This document shows positions 27,888-37,270 of a DNA stretch of 56,204 nucleotides, piece by piece. The notes under the pieces were generated by a model that was not told the origin of the DNA, made no database searches, and saw nothing but the letters and a program-made list of their open reading frames with translations. The position numbers and the translations under genes are program-made. This DNA comes from an uncultured Alphaproteobacteria bacterium (GTDB lineage Bacteria > Pseudomonadota > Alphaproteobacteria > Rhodobacterales > Rhodobacteraceae). Numbering within the stretch: position 1 is the stretch's first letter; every line of letters starts with the position of its first letter. The stretch covers positions 1 through 56,204 of the forward strand of contig CACIIZ010000004.1 in assembly GCA_902586855.1 (NCBI GenBank). The letters are read 5' to 3'.

Positions 27888-30164
27888 ATGGGTAGGACAA
27901 AGAAAGATAATGCCAGAATAGCCGCACTAGATTTTCATGAATTTCCTAAACCTGGAAAATTAGAAATCCGTGCCACTAAACCACTAGCTAATCAAAGTGA
28001 TTTAGCGAAAGCATATTCACCAGGTGTAGCAGAGGCATGTCTCGAAATTAGTAATGACGCAAAAACGGCTGTTCGTTACACCTCGAAGGCAAATCTTGTA
28101 GCCGTGGTTTCTAATGGATCAGCGGTCTTAGGGTTAGGAAATATTGGTCCTTTGGCATCAAAGCCGGTCATGGAAGGGAAAGCTGTTCTTTTTAAGAAGT
28201 TTGCTGGGATTGATTGCTTTGATATTGAAATAAAGGAAGAAAACCCCACCAGATTAGCTGAAATAGTGTCTTCGCTAGAACCCACATTTGGAGCAGTAAA
28301 TCTGGAAGATATCAAAGCTCCAGATTGTTTTATAGTGGAAGAGATATGCCGAAAAAATATGAATATACCTGTTTTCCATGATGATCAGCATGGCACTGCA
28401 ATAGTCGTGGGTGCGGCATTGATAAATTCCCTACGCTTAGTGAATAAAGAAATATCAGAAATAAAGGTCGTAACAACGGGTGGAGGCGCTGCAGGTATAG
28501 CATGTTTACGGATGTTAATAAGTCTTGGTTGCAAACGAGAAAATATTTGGTTGTGTGACCGATCTGGTCTCGTAACCAAACAGCGTGGGGAGGCGAACAA
28601 ACATAAGACATTCTTTGCTCAAGATAGCGAATTAAAACTGCTTGAAGAGGTGATTTCTGAGGCAGATTTCTTTCTTGGTCTTTCAGGACCAAATACGTTG
28701 ACTAAGACCATGATAAAGAAAATGAAACCTTCACCGATAATCTTTGCTTTAGCCAATCCTATCCCAGAAATAATGCCAGAAGTTGTTCACGATACTGTCG
28801 AGAATGCAATTGTTGCAACTGGAAGGTCTGATTATCCCAATCAAGTCAACAATGTCCTTTGCTTTCCATTTATATTCAGAGGAGCGCTGGATGTCGGTGC
28901 AACTGAAATAAATGAGCCTATGAAAATAGCTTGCGTTCAAGCTATAGCAAAATTGGCCAGAGAGCACTCCTCTGCCGAAGCAGCCGCAGCTTACCAGGGG
29001 GAGGATATGAAGTTTGGGCCAAATTATGTTATACCTAAACCCTTTGATCCAAGACTTTTACCGCTAGTAGCTTCAGCAGTAGCTGAGGCAGCAATTGCAT
29101 CTGGCGTGGCCAGCAGAGAAATCAAATCCATTTCTGAGTATGCGCAAGACTTGGAAAGTGCTGCCTATAAAACTTCCCTACTAATGCGGCCAGTATTTGA
29201 AGCAGCCAGATCAGCGACGAGACGGATAGTTTTCTCTGAAGGAGAAGATGAAAGAGTGTTAAGAGCTTCTTTTGCAATGTTAGAGGAGACCGGTGATAGA
29301 CCAATTCTAATAGGTAGACCTGAGGTTGTCATGCATAGGATAGAAAAGCACGGATTGCCGTTAAAAGTTAATTCAGATTTTCAACTGGTTAATCCTGAAA
29401 GTGATCCCCGTTTCAGGGAATATTGGGGGACCTATCATAATATAATGCAGAGACGGGGAGTCACTCCAGCGTTAGCACAGGCAATATTAAGAACAAACAG
29501 CACTGCAATAGCTTCTGTAATGGTTTATAGAGATGAAGCTGATAGCATGATTTGCGGTACTTTTGGTCAGTATTTGTGGCATCTTAATTATATTCAGCAA
29601 GTAATAGAGAATAATGGTTTAAAGGCGATAGGAGCCCTTTCGCTGATGATTCTCGAGACGGGCCCCCTTTTTATTGCAGACACACAAGTAAATGCTATTC
29701 CAACCCCAGAGCAAATTGCTCAGACTGTCATTGCAACAGCTAGACATGTTCGACGATTTGGGGTAGAGCCAAAAATTGCTCTATGTTCACATTCGCAATT
29801 TGGTAATTTGGATAGTGTTTCAGGAATAAATATGCGAAAAGCTCTGGAAATATTAGATCAAAGTAAATGTGACTTCTACTACGAAGGGGAAATGCATTCG
29901 GATGCTGCGCTTGATGCTGAGCTAAGAGCAAGAATAATGCCTAATAGCCGCTTTGATGGTCCTGCAAATGTCTTAATTTTTGCGAACACTGATGCAGCAA
30001 GCGGAGTTAGGAATATTTTGAAAATGTGTGCAAACGGCTTGGAAGTTGGACCAATCCTGATGGGGATGGGGAATAAAGCACATATTGTAACCCCCTCAAT
30101 TACAGCGCGCGGGCTTTTAAATATTGCAGCTTTGGCTGGGACACCCGTCCAAATGTACGGTTGA
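27888..30164 (+). CDS. maeB: NADP-dependent malic enzyme with C-terminal phosphotransacetylase-like domain
   Basis: Oxidative decarboxylation of malate to pyruvate with NADP+. The 758-residue protein has the MaeB hybrid layout. The malic enzyme domain (about 1-420) shows the family segments AYSPGVAEAC, NLEDIKAPDCF and FHDDQHGTAIV, with the Rossmann loop TTGGGAAGIACL. The phosphotransacetylase-like domain (about 430-758) is thought to be regulatory, binding acetyl-CoA. Lying between the methylmalonyl-CoA genes and prpE, it would drain the C4 units from propionate to pyruvate and supply NADPH. Confidence 0.95.
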   Translation: MGRTKKDNARIAALDFHEFPKPGKLEIRATKPLANQSDLAKAYSPGVAEACLEISNDAKTAVRYTSKANLVAVVSNGSAVLGLGNIGPLASKPVMEGKAVLFKKFAGIDCFDIEIKEENPTRLAEIVSSLEPTFGAVNLEDIKAPDCFIVEEICRKNMNIPVFHDDQHGTAIVVGAALINSLRLVNKEISEIKVVTTGGGAAGIACLRMLISLGCKRENIWLCDRSGLVTKQRGEANKHKTFFAQDSELKLLEEVISEADFFLGLSGPNTLTKTMIKKMKPSPIIFALANPIPEIMPEVVHDTVENAIVATGRSDYPNQVNNVLCFPFIFRGALDVGATEINEPMKIACVQAIAKLAREHSSAEAAAAYQGEDMKFGPNYVIPKPFDPRLLPLVASAVAEAAIASGVASREIKSISEYAQDLESAAYKTSLLMRPVFEAARSATRRIVFSEGEDERVLRASFAMLEETGDRPILIGRPEVVMHRIEKHGLPLKVNSDFQLVNPESDPRFREYWGTYHNIMQRRGVTPALAQAILRTNSTAIASVMVYRDEADSMICGTFGQYLWHLNYIQQVIENNGLKAIGALSLMILETGPLFIADTQVNAIPTPEQIAQTVIATARHVRRFGVEPKIALCSHSQFGNLDSVSGINMRKALEILDQSKCDFYYEGEMHSDAALDAELRARIMPNSRFDGPANVLIFANTDAASGVRNILKMCANGLEVGPILMGMGNKAHIVTPSITARGLLNIAALAGTPVQMYG

Positions 30165-30182
30165 GGAATATAGATATTCAGA

Positions 30183-32072
30183 ATGGATTATAAGAGCATA
30201 TATTCGAGTTGGAAATCGGATCCCGAAAGATTCTGGATGGAGGCTGCCAAGGCCATTGATTGGGTCAAATTTCCCTCGCATGCATTAAACGAAAGTAGGA
30301 AACCTTTTTATCAGTGGTTTTCAGATGGTGAGGTAAATACCTGTTATAATGCTGTTGATCGTCATGTTGAGGCAGGATTGGGAACAAAAGATGCAATTAT
30401 TTATGATAGCCCAGTTACGGGGGGGAAAAGTAAGCTTACTTTTAAAGAATTACTTGAGCAAACGAGCAAGTTTGCTAGCGCCCTACATAGATCAGGTGTT
30501 CAGAAAGGTGATAGGGTAATCATTTATATGCCGATGATCCCCGAAGCGATAGTTTCGATGTTGGCCTGTGCTCGCTTGGGTGCTATTCATTCTGTTGTTT
30601 TTGGAGGATTTGCAGCTAAAGAGCTGGCTGTAAGAATAGAGGATGCCAAACCTCGTGCCATCGTCTCAGGCTCTTGTGGAATAGAGCCAAGTGGGGTGGT
30701 ACCATATAAACCACTTTTAGATAAAGCCATTGAGCTGTCCAATCACAAACCAGAATTTTGTGTTGTTTATCAGAGGAAACAGTTAGAAGCTCAACTCGTT
30801 TTGGGTCGAGACTTTGAGTGGAACGATTTCCAAAAAAGATCTTCTGAGCACCCATGCCACCCTGTCTTAGGATCTGATCCACTGTATATTTTGTATACAT
30901 CTGGTACGACTGGTCAACCAAAGGGAGTCATTCGGCCCACTGGGGGACACCTTGTAAGCTTAATGTGGACAATGAGAAATTTCTATGGTGTGGATCCAGG
31001 AGATGTATTCTGGGCCGCATCAGATGTCGGTTGGGTGGTGGGTCATTCCTACATAGTTTATGCACCACTGTTTGCCGGCAATACAACAGTTCTTTTTGAG
31101 GGTAAGCCGGTAGGGACACCAGATCCTGGAACATTTTGGAGAGTAGTACAAGAGCATAAAATAAAAACACTGTTCACTGCACCTACGGCCTTTCGAGCTA
31201 TAAAGAGGAGTGATCCTAATGGTGATTATATAAAAAAATTTGATATCTCATCATTGAGGGCTCTTTTTCTAGCCGGAGAACGAGCTGATCCAGATACTAT
31301 CAAGTGGGCCTCCGAAAAACTGAAAGTTCCAGTGATTGATCATTGGTGGCAAACAGAGACTGGCTTTCCGATGGTGGGATATCCTTTAGGATTCAAGTCT
31401 CCTGAAGTGAAGATTGGCTCTGCTGGTTTACCAATGCCAGGTTTTCAAATAGAAGTGTTGGGCGATGATGGTGAATCCCTAGGGGCGGACATGCTTGGCT
31501 CGATAGCTGTGAAGCTACCGTTACCTCCGGGAACGCTCCCGACACTTTGGAATGCTGACGAACGCTTCAAGTCAGCATATCTGTCTAGGTTTCCAGGCTA
31601 TTACGAAACAGGTGATGCGGGTACAATTGACCCTGAGGGCTATGTATCCATTATGGCTAGAACAGACGATGTAATTAACACTGCTGGACATCGCCTCTCT
31701 ACGGGAGCTATGGAAGAAGTTCTAACTGAACACCCTGATATCGCTGAGTGTGCAGTGATTGGGGTAAAAGATGAATTAAAGGGACAAATTCCAATAGGTT
31801 TCATTTGCTTGAATGCTGGAGTTAATAGGGAGCCATCGGGAATAATGGAGGAGGTCGTCCAAAGTATTAGAGAAAAGATTGGTCCAGTGGCAAGTTTCAA
31901 AATTGCTATCGTTGTTGATAGGTTGCCAAAGACAAGGTCTGGAAAAATTTTACGTGGGACTATGCTTAAAATCGCTAATGGTGATGAATTCAAAACACCA
32001 GCCACTATAGATGATGCTACGATACTGATTGAAATAGAGCAAGCTTTGGAAAAGGTAGGCTATCCTCAATAA
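30183..32072 (+). CDS. prpE: Propionate-CoA ligase
   Basis: ANL-superfamily acyl-CoA synthetase of 629 residues that activates propionate with ATP and CoA. The PrpE-type N-terminus is clear (IDWVKFPSHALNES; NTCYNAVDRHVEAG), separating it from ordinary acetyl-CoA synthetase. The adenylation motif YTSGTTGQPKGVIRP is near residue 239. DHWWQTETGFPM and the GDAG/ARTDDVINTAGHRLS hinge region follow. The catalytic lysine that can be acetylated is in KTRSGKILRGTM near the C-terminus. It follows maeB by 18 bases, GAGGAA precedes the ATG, and it supplies the substrate for pccAB. It converges with the ALDH16 gene, with 12 bases between stops. Confidence 0.94.
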   Translation: MDYKSIYSSWKSDPERFWMEAAKAIDWVKFPSHALNESRKPFYQWFSDGEVNTCYNAVDRHVEAGLGTKDAIIYDSPVTGGKSKLTFKELLEQTSKFASALHRSGVQKGDRVIIYMPMIPEAIVSMLACARLGAIHSVVFGGFAAKELAVRIEDAKPRAIVSGSCGIEPSGVVPYKPLLDKAIELSNHKPEFCVVYQRKQLEAQLVLGRDFEWNDFQKRSSEHPCHPVLGSDPLYILYTSGTTGQPKGVIRPTGGHLVSLMWTMRNFYGVDPGDVFWAASDVGWVVGHSYIVYAPLFAGNTTVLFEGKPVGTPDPGTFWRVVQEHKIKTLFTAPTAFRAIKRSDPNGDYIKKFDISSLRALFLAGERADPDTIKWASEKLKVPVIDHWWQTETGFPMVGYPLGFKSPEVKIGSAGLPMPGFQIEVLGDDGESLGADMLGSIAVKLPLPPGTLPTLWNADERFKSAYLSRFPGYYETGDAGTIDPEGYVSIMARTDDVINTAGHRLSTGAMEEVLTEHPDIAECAVIGVKDELKGQIPIGFICLNAGVNREPSGIMEEVVQSIREKIGPVASFKIAIVVDRLPKTRSGKILRGTMLKIANGDEFKTPATIDDATILIEIEQALEKVGYPQ

Positions 32073-32084
32073 TCTGTAGTATAA

Positions 32085-34445
32085 TTACTCACCGTAAGGT
32101 ATCCAAATATTCTTTACTTGAGTCGCCTTATGTAAGGACAACATTCTGAATTCTTTTGATAATTCTAGCCAAGCATAGTGAGCGCCGTAATTTACCCAGG
32201 TTTGTTTTAAATTGGATGTAGACAATTCTTCGACAATAGCTGATCCTTCCTTGCTACCAAAATACCATATACCATCTACGCCCATGTGGATGGCTAGTGT
32301 TTGGGTAAGTGTTTCCCTATTTCCTGTGACAATGTTAATTGCACCTGCTGGCATGTCCGAGGATTCAAAAACTTGATACATATCTAAAGCACTAAGAGGG
32401 TGAGTCTCGGAGGGAATTGCAACGACGGAATTGCCAGTGCACAAGGCACTAAAAACCAAATGTATAAAAGAGAGTAGAGGATTATCGTTTGGGCACACTA
32501 TGCCTATGACTCCAATGGGTTCTTTCATTGCTAAAGAAACACCCCTGATTGGGACATCGTGTATAGTACCTTCAAATTTATCCGCCCAGGCAGCATAATG
32601 AAAAATGGTCTCAAGACTACTTTCGACTTCTTTTTCTCCATCTATACCAGTCATTTTTTGGAGGATATCTGCATATTCTTTTTTCCGTAATTCCAGATTC
32701 TCTGCTGCATAATATATGACTTGAGCTCTATTGTGTGCAGTCATGTTCCTCCACTTTTCTTCCTTGCTGGCGGCTTCTACTGCATCTCGGATATCCTTTT
32801 TGTTTCCTTCTGGGACTTGTCCAATAATTTGATTGGAACGGCTAAAGATCTTTCTGTCATATCCGCTATCGGATCGGTTTTGTTTGCCTCCAATAAAGAG
32901 TTTTCTTGTGCGGTCAATATTTTGTTCTTTGCTTATTTTTAGTACACTGGGATCTTTAGTTAATGAATTAATGGGAGTTGTCTTCGTAGACAGATCTCGA
33001 TCTCTCAAGTATTCTAAGAGGCCTTCCTTCCCGCCTTCTCTCCCGTAACCACTTTCCCTATAACCACCAAATCCTGCTGATGCATCAAACATGTTGGTCG
33101 AGTTAATCCAAACAACTCCAACTTTAATTTTTGGAGCTAAATCTAAACCGAGGTTGATGCTCTCTGTCCAGACACTTGTCGACAATCCATACCGAGAATT
33201 ATTGGCAATTTCTACAGCTTCGTTAGGGGTTCTAAATGTTATGACGCTAAGAACTGGACCAAAGATTTCTGCTTGACAGATATTCATGGATTGGTGGGTG
33301 TGCTCTAAGAGAGTAGGCGGATAGAAGAAACCATCTGCGGGAATTTTCACTTTAGGTTGATATACCCTAGCTCCCTCTTTCGCGCCACTAGCAACTAAGC
33401 TCTTGATTTTTTCCAGCTGATCGAAAGAATTTATGGCACCTATGTCTGTGGATTTATCTAGTGGATCACCTAGGTGCAATTTTTCCATCCTTCTTTTCAG
33501 CTTTGCTATAAATTTTTTCTGAATGCCTTCTTGTATAAGCAGTCTAGAACCTGCACAACAAACCTCTCCTTGGTTGAACCAGATAGAGTCTATCACACCT
33601 TCAACAGCACTATCCAAGTCGGCATCCTCAAAAACGATGAAAGCAGACTTTCCACCGAGTTCAAGGCTCAACTTTTTTCCTTCCCCAGCAGTTTGCTTCC
33701 TCAGTAATCTACCAACTTCAGTTGATCCAGTAAAAGCTAATTTAGAGACAGTTGGATGTCCTGCAATGTATGAGCCAGTTTTCCCGTCCCCAGTAACGAT
33801 ATTGATGACTCCAGGCGGGATTAGTGCTTCCATACAGAGTTCAGCAAAGAAAAGAGCAGTTAGTGAAGTTGTCTCGGCTGGTTTCAGAACTATTGTATTC
33901 CCTGTTGCTAATGCTGGGGCTATTTTCCAGGCAAGCATTAGTAGAGGAAAATTCCAGGGAATAATTTGACCAACGACGCCAAAAGGTTCTTTTTCTGGAA
34001 ATTCATCTTTGAAAATTTTCCCCCAACCAGCATGGTAGTAAAAGTGACGAGCCACAAGTGGAATATCAATGTCACGGCTTTCTCTTATGGGTTTCCCATT
34101 GTCTAAAGTTTCTAGGACGGAGAGAATTCTACTATTTTTTTGTATCAAACGCGCCAATGCATAGATATATTTAGACCTTTGAAAGGAGCTCACATTTTTC
34201 CATATTTTGAAAGCAGCTTTAGCTGACTTTACAGCAATTTTGATGTCATTTTCAGTCCCATTGGATATTTTTGCTAATACTTCTCCAGTTGATGGGTTTA
34301 TAGTTTTAAAGGTATTTTTCGGGTTGGTCATCTTACCATTGATGAAATGGCCAAATTTCTTCTTTGACTTAGACAACCAATCATATGCTGCACTTGAAGA
34401 CTCTGGGGATGGGCCATAATTCATAATTGTGTTGTTTTGCTTCAT
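32085..34445 (-). CDS. ALDH16-type double-domain aldehyde dehydrogenase
   Basis: A 786-residue protein with two aldehyde dehydrogenase modules. I start it at 34445 (MKQNNTIMNY), with GAAAGGA seven bases upstream and ten bases after deoC; an upstream alternative would add 19 residues inside deoC. The first module is complete: LELGGKS for the general base and catalytic C296 in QGEVCCAGSR. The second, from about 500, keeps the fold (VSLAMKEPIGVIGIVCPNDN) but has no catalytic cysteine and is shorter. This is the architecture of ALDH16, known in some Alphaproteobacteria such as Loktanella. Next to deoC it probably oxidises the acetaldehyde from deoxyribose 5-phosphate cleavage. Confidence 0.88.
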   Translation of the reverse strand: MKQNNTIMNYGPSPESSSAAYDWLSKSKKKFGHFINGKMTNPKNTFKTINPSTGEVLAKISNGTENDIKIAVKSAKAAFKIWKNVSSFQRSKYIYALARLIQKNSRILSVLETLDNGKPIRESRDIDIPLVARHFYYHAGWGKIFKDEFPEKEPFGVVGQIIPWNFPLLMLAWKIAPALATGNTIVLKPAETTSLTALFFAELCMEALIPPGVINIVTGDGKTGSYIAGHPTVSKLAFTGSTEVGRLLRKQTAGEGKKLSLELGGKSAFIVFEDADLDSAVEGVIDSIWFNQGEVCCAGSRLLIQEGIQKKFIAKLKRRMEKLHLGDPLDKSTDIGAINSFDQLEKIKSLVASGAKEGARVYQPKVKIPADGFFYPPTLLEHTHQSMNICQAEIFGPVLSVITFRTPNEAVEIANNSRYGLSTSVWTESINLGLDLAPKIKVGVVWINSTNMFDASAGFGGYRESGYGREGGKEGLLEYLRDRDLSTKTTPINSLTKDPSVLKISKEQNIDRTRKLFIGGKQNRSDSGYDRKIFSRSNQIIGQVPEGNKKDIRDAVEAASKEEKWRNMTAHNRAQVIYYAAENLELRKKEYADILQKMTGIDGEKEVESSLETIFHYAAWADKFEGTIHDVPIRGVSLAMKEPIGVIGIVCPNDNPLLSFIHLVFSALCTGNSVVAIPSETHPLSALDMYQVFESSDMPAGAINIVTGNRETLTQTLAIHMGVDGIWYFGSKEGSAIVEELSTSNLKQTWVNYGAHYAWLELSKEFRMLSLHKATQVKNIWIPYGE

Positions 34446-34455
34446 GCTTTTCCTT

Positions 34456-35400
34456 TCAGACAATTGGATGCCTGTTTCCAGATGAATAGGCTCCAGAAAC
34501 AAAATGGTCTAGTTGTCTTTCAACGTCTGCGAGTAGTGATGATGCGCCAATCCTGAACAAACTTTTGTCAAGCCATTCTTCTGCTAGTTCTTCCTTTATG
34601 AGCACCAGGTAGTTTATTGCTTGTTTGGCTTTGGAGATCCCTCCAGCCGCTTTAAATCCAACTTTAAACCCAGTCATTTCATGGAAATCTCGAATGGCCC
34701 TTAACATGACTAGAGATACTGGGAGACTAGCATTTGTTGGTTCTTTTCCAGTAGACGTCTTTATAAAATCAGCCCCGGCTAACATAGAAACCCAGCTGGC
34801 ACGTGCAACATTCCGAAGGGTGCCCAAATCTCCGGCTCCGATGATGACCTTTAAATGAAACGATCCGCACGCTTTTTTATAGGCTTTTATATCGTTGTAG
34901 AGTGATCTCCAGTTTGCCGTTAAAACTTTGTTTCTATTAATTACTACATCAATCTCACTAGCGCCATTGCTAATGGCGGCATTGATTTCGGAGATTTTTG
35001 TGCGCTCTGGAACCAAACCAGTTGGAAATCCAGTAGCAACAGATGCCAACTCGACAGCACTTTTTTCGAGTGCCGATTTTGCTGTGCGGACCAATTCTGG
35101 ATAAACACAGACGGCTGCAGTAGAAAGTGCTGTGGAGTTGGATAAGGAGTCCAGTATATCCTTTCTGACTGGATTCCTAGCTTTATGACATAGTCTCTCC
35201 ACTCTAGCGGGGGTGTCATCGCCAGCTAGAGTTGTTAAATCCATGAACTGAATTGCTTTTAATAGCCAATCTGCTTGATACCTTTTTTTAACTGATCGGC
35301 GTTTCACTAGCGTCTCACATCGTCGTTCTACTGCGCTAAGATTTACTTTTTGACTCAGTATCAAATTAATATCTAACTCTAAAGGGTCTCTTGCTGTCAA
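34456..35400 (-). CDS. deoC: Deoxyribose-phosphate aldolase
   Basis: Class I aldolase that splits 2-deoxyribose 5-phosphate into glyceraldehyde 3-phosphate and acetaldehyde. Length 314 residues, the longer form. The Schiff-base lysine is K214 in ADFIKTSTGK; the second active-site lysine is in VGFKAAGGIS. The start is a TTG with AAAGGA eight bases upstream; there is no better ATG. It is the first gene of a two-gene minus-strand run with the ALDH16 gene and is divergent from cdd across 113 bases, a gap that probably holds promoters and operators for both directions. Confidence 0.95.
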   Translation of the reverse strand: MTARDPLELDINLILSQKVNLSAVERRCETLVKRRSVKKRYQADWLLKAIQFMDLTTLAGDDTPARVERLCHKARNPVRKDILDSLSNSTALSTAAVCVYPELVRTAKSALEKSAVELASVATGFPTGLVPERTKISEINAAISNGASEIDVVINRNKVLTANWRSLYNDIKAYKKACGSFHLKVIIGAGDLGTLRNVARASWVSMLAGADFIKTSTGKEPTNASLPVSLVMLRAIRDFHEMTGFKVGFKAAGGISKAKQAINYLVLIKEELAEEWLDKSLFRIGASSLLADVERQLDHFVSGAYSSGNRHPIV

Positions 35401-35513
35401 AATAATATCCTTTAATAGGATGGTCTATTAGTCACAATTTGATAATATAGGCACAATCATATCCGTTCCAAAAGCGGTGGTAAAGATTATTTAGATATGG
35501 CTTGAGGTAAATA

Positions 35514-35939
35514 ATGAACAAAGAATTTTCAAAAACTAATTTTCTTGAACTTAAAGATCATGCATATTTAATGATGTCAAAAGCATATGCTCCATACTCT
35601 AAATTTCAGGTCGGAGCGGCGTTATTAGCAGAAAATAAAAAAATGTTTGGAGGGTGCAACGTTGAAAATGCTGCATATCCTGAGGGCACCTGCGCAGAAG
35701 CTGGAGCCATCAGTGCTATGGTAGCAGGTGGTGGAATGATTATTAAAACTATGTGCGTGATATCTCAATCTGAAAAAATTGTGAGTCCGTGTGGGGGATG
35801 CAGGCAGAAAATTAGTGAATTTTCAACAGAAGATACAAAAGTTTTTCTTATGAATGTCAAAGGAGACTTTAAAATTTTTACAGTTGAAGACTTGTTACCA
35901 TTCAGTTTCTCTGAGTTTGATCACCTTATTAAATATTAA
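35514..35939 (+). CDS. cdd: Cytidine deaminase
   Basis: Zinc enzyme that deaminates (deoxy)cytidine to (deoxy)uridine. The 141-residue tetrameric form is complete. Zinc ligand C60 and catalytic E62 are in TCAE, and the other two zinc cysteines are C93 and C96 in PCGGC. The substrate-binding CNVENAAY segment is present. GAGG precedes the ATG. It opens the plus-strand deo run, 17 bases before deoA. Confidence 0.96.
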   Translation: MNKEFSKTNFLELKDHAYLMMSKAYAPYSKFQVGAALLAENKKMFGGCNVENAAYPEGTCAEAGAISAMVAGGGMIIKTMCVISQSEKIVSPCGGCRQKISEFSTEDTKVFLMNVKGDFKIFTVEDLLPFSFSEFDHLIKY

Positions 35940-35956
35940 CGAGTTGGAAGTATTAT

Positions 35957-37270
35957 ATGATTTTGATTCAAGACCTAATTGCAAAAAAGCGTGTAGGGAA
36001 GGAATTGACCTCTGAAGAGATAAGTTGGTTTGTAAAAAACCTTACTGATAAAGTTTTATCTGAAGGACAGGTAGCCGCTCTTGCTATGGCAATTTGTATA
36101 ATGGGGATGACTTTGAGAGAGCGAGTGGCACTCACCTTGTCCATGAAGGATAGTGGAAAGACTTTGAGTTGGAAGTTGCCAGGTCCTATAGTAGATAAAC
36201 ATTCTACTGGTGGTGTAGGGGATTCAGTATCCTTGCTACTGGCCCCAATTTTAGCTGCATGCGGCGCATATGTACCAATGATTTCGGGAAGGGGTTTGGG
36301 TCATACTGGAGGAACTCTGGACAAATTCGAATCCATTCCGGGTTATAAAACTACTCCCGATGAAGCCCTGTTGATTAAGGTTGTGACTGAGGTTGGCTGT
36401 GCTATCATTGGCCAAACAAGTGAATTAGCTCCTGCAGACAGACGTTTTTATGCTATTCGTGATGTAACCGGAACTGTTGAATCGGTAGACCTGATTACAG
36501 CATCTATACTTTCAAAAAAACTTGCAGCTGGTTTGGAAACACTTGTTTTGGATGTCAAATGCGGTAATGGGGCGTTTATGACAGAATTTGCAGATGCATC
36601 AAATCTAGCTCGTTCCTTGGTCCAAGTTTCAAATGGGAGTGGTTGTAAGACGAGTGCAATAGTTACCGATATGAACCAACCCCTATCTCAGAGTGTGGGA
36701 AATTCTTTAGAAATCCAAACGGCCATAAGGGTTTTGAAAGGGGAAAAACTTGATAGGAGACTTTTACAAGTAACCTACGCTCTTGGAGAAATAATGCTAT
36801 GCAATTCCGGTCTTTCGACTAATAAGGTTGAAGCTCGACATCTGATAGATTCGGTTTTAAATAGAGGTTGTGCAGTAGAGAAATTTGCAAAAATGGTAAG
36901 TGGTCTAGGGGGACCAAAGGATTTGGTTGAAAAACCAGACAAATACCTTGAAAAAGCTAAAGTTTCTGGAGACATATGTGCTACCGATAGTGGATATATT
37001 AATCATATAAATACAAGGAAATTAGGTAATATCCTTATAGCTTTAGGAGGTGGGCGCCGTAGAGTTGAAGATGAAATAGATCATTCGGTTGGAATAAGAT
37101 TTTCGATTGAGTTGGGCAGTAGTGTTGAAAAGAATCAACCTATTGCAAAATTGTATGCCTCCTCTGAGACTCAATTTGAGTCTGCTTATCAACAAATCAA
37201 GAAATGTATTACTGTAGAACCTTCAGATAGATCTGATAGGGTGGATCCCATTATTGAGTATTTTGCATGA
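35957..37270 (+). CDS. deoA: Thymidine phosphorylase
   Basis: Phosphorolyses thymidine or deoxyuridine to the base and deoxyribose 1-phosphate. 437 residues, standard length. The phosphate/nucleoside-binding signature is seen in KHSTGGVGDSVSLLLAPI and SGRGLGHTGGTLDKFESIPG. DVKCGNGAFM and the C-terminal PYNP domain (NTRKLGNILIALGGGRRR) are present. The stop overlaps the deoB start (ATGA), a sign of coupled translation. Confidence 0.96.
   Translation: MILIQDLIAKKRVGKELTSEEISWFVKNLTDKVLSEGQVAALAMAICIMGMTLRERVALTLSMKDSGKTLSWKLPGPIVDKHSTGGVGDSVSLLLAPILAACGAYVPMISGRGLGHTGGTLDKFESIPGYKTTPDEALLIKVVTEVGCAIIGQTSELAPADRRFYAIRDVTGTVESVDLITASILSKKLAAGLETLVLDVKCGNGAFMTEFADASNLARSLVQVSNGSGCKTSAIVTDMNQPLSQSVGNSLEIQTAIRVLKGEKLDRRLLQVTYALGEIMLCNSGLSTNKVEARHLIDSVLNRGCAVEKFAKMVSGLGGPKDLVEKPDKYLEKAKVSGDICATDSGYINHINTRKLGNILIALGGGRRRVEDEIDHSVGIRFSIELGSSVEKNQPIAKLYASSETQFESAYQQIKKCITVEPSDRSDRVDPIIEYFA

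Noticed and set aside
28330-28692. 120-codon minus-strand ORF
   Set aside because: Antisense to maeB; no independent support.
33523-33969. 148-codon plus-strand ORF
   Set aside because: Antisense to the catalytic domain of the ALDH16 gene; Ser/Pro-rich shadow without a ribosome binding site.
34446-34502. Longer N-terminus for the ALDH16 gene (extra 19 residues)
   Set aside because: It would overlap the end of deoC, while the ATG at 34445 has a good ribosome binding site ten bases after the deoC stop.
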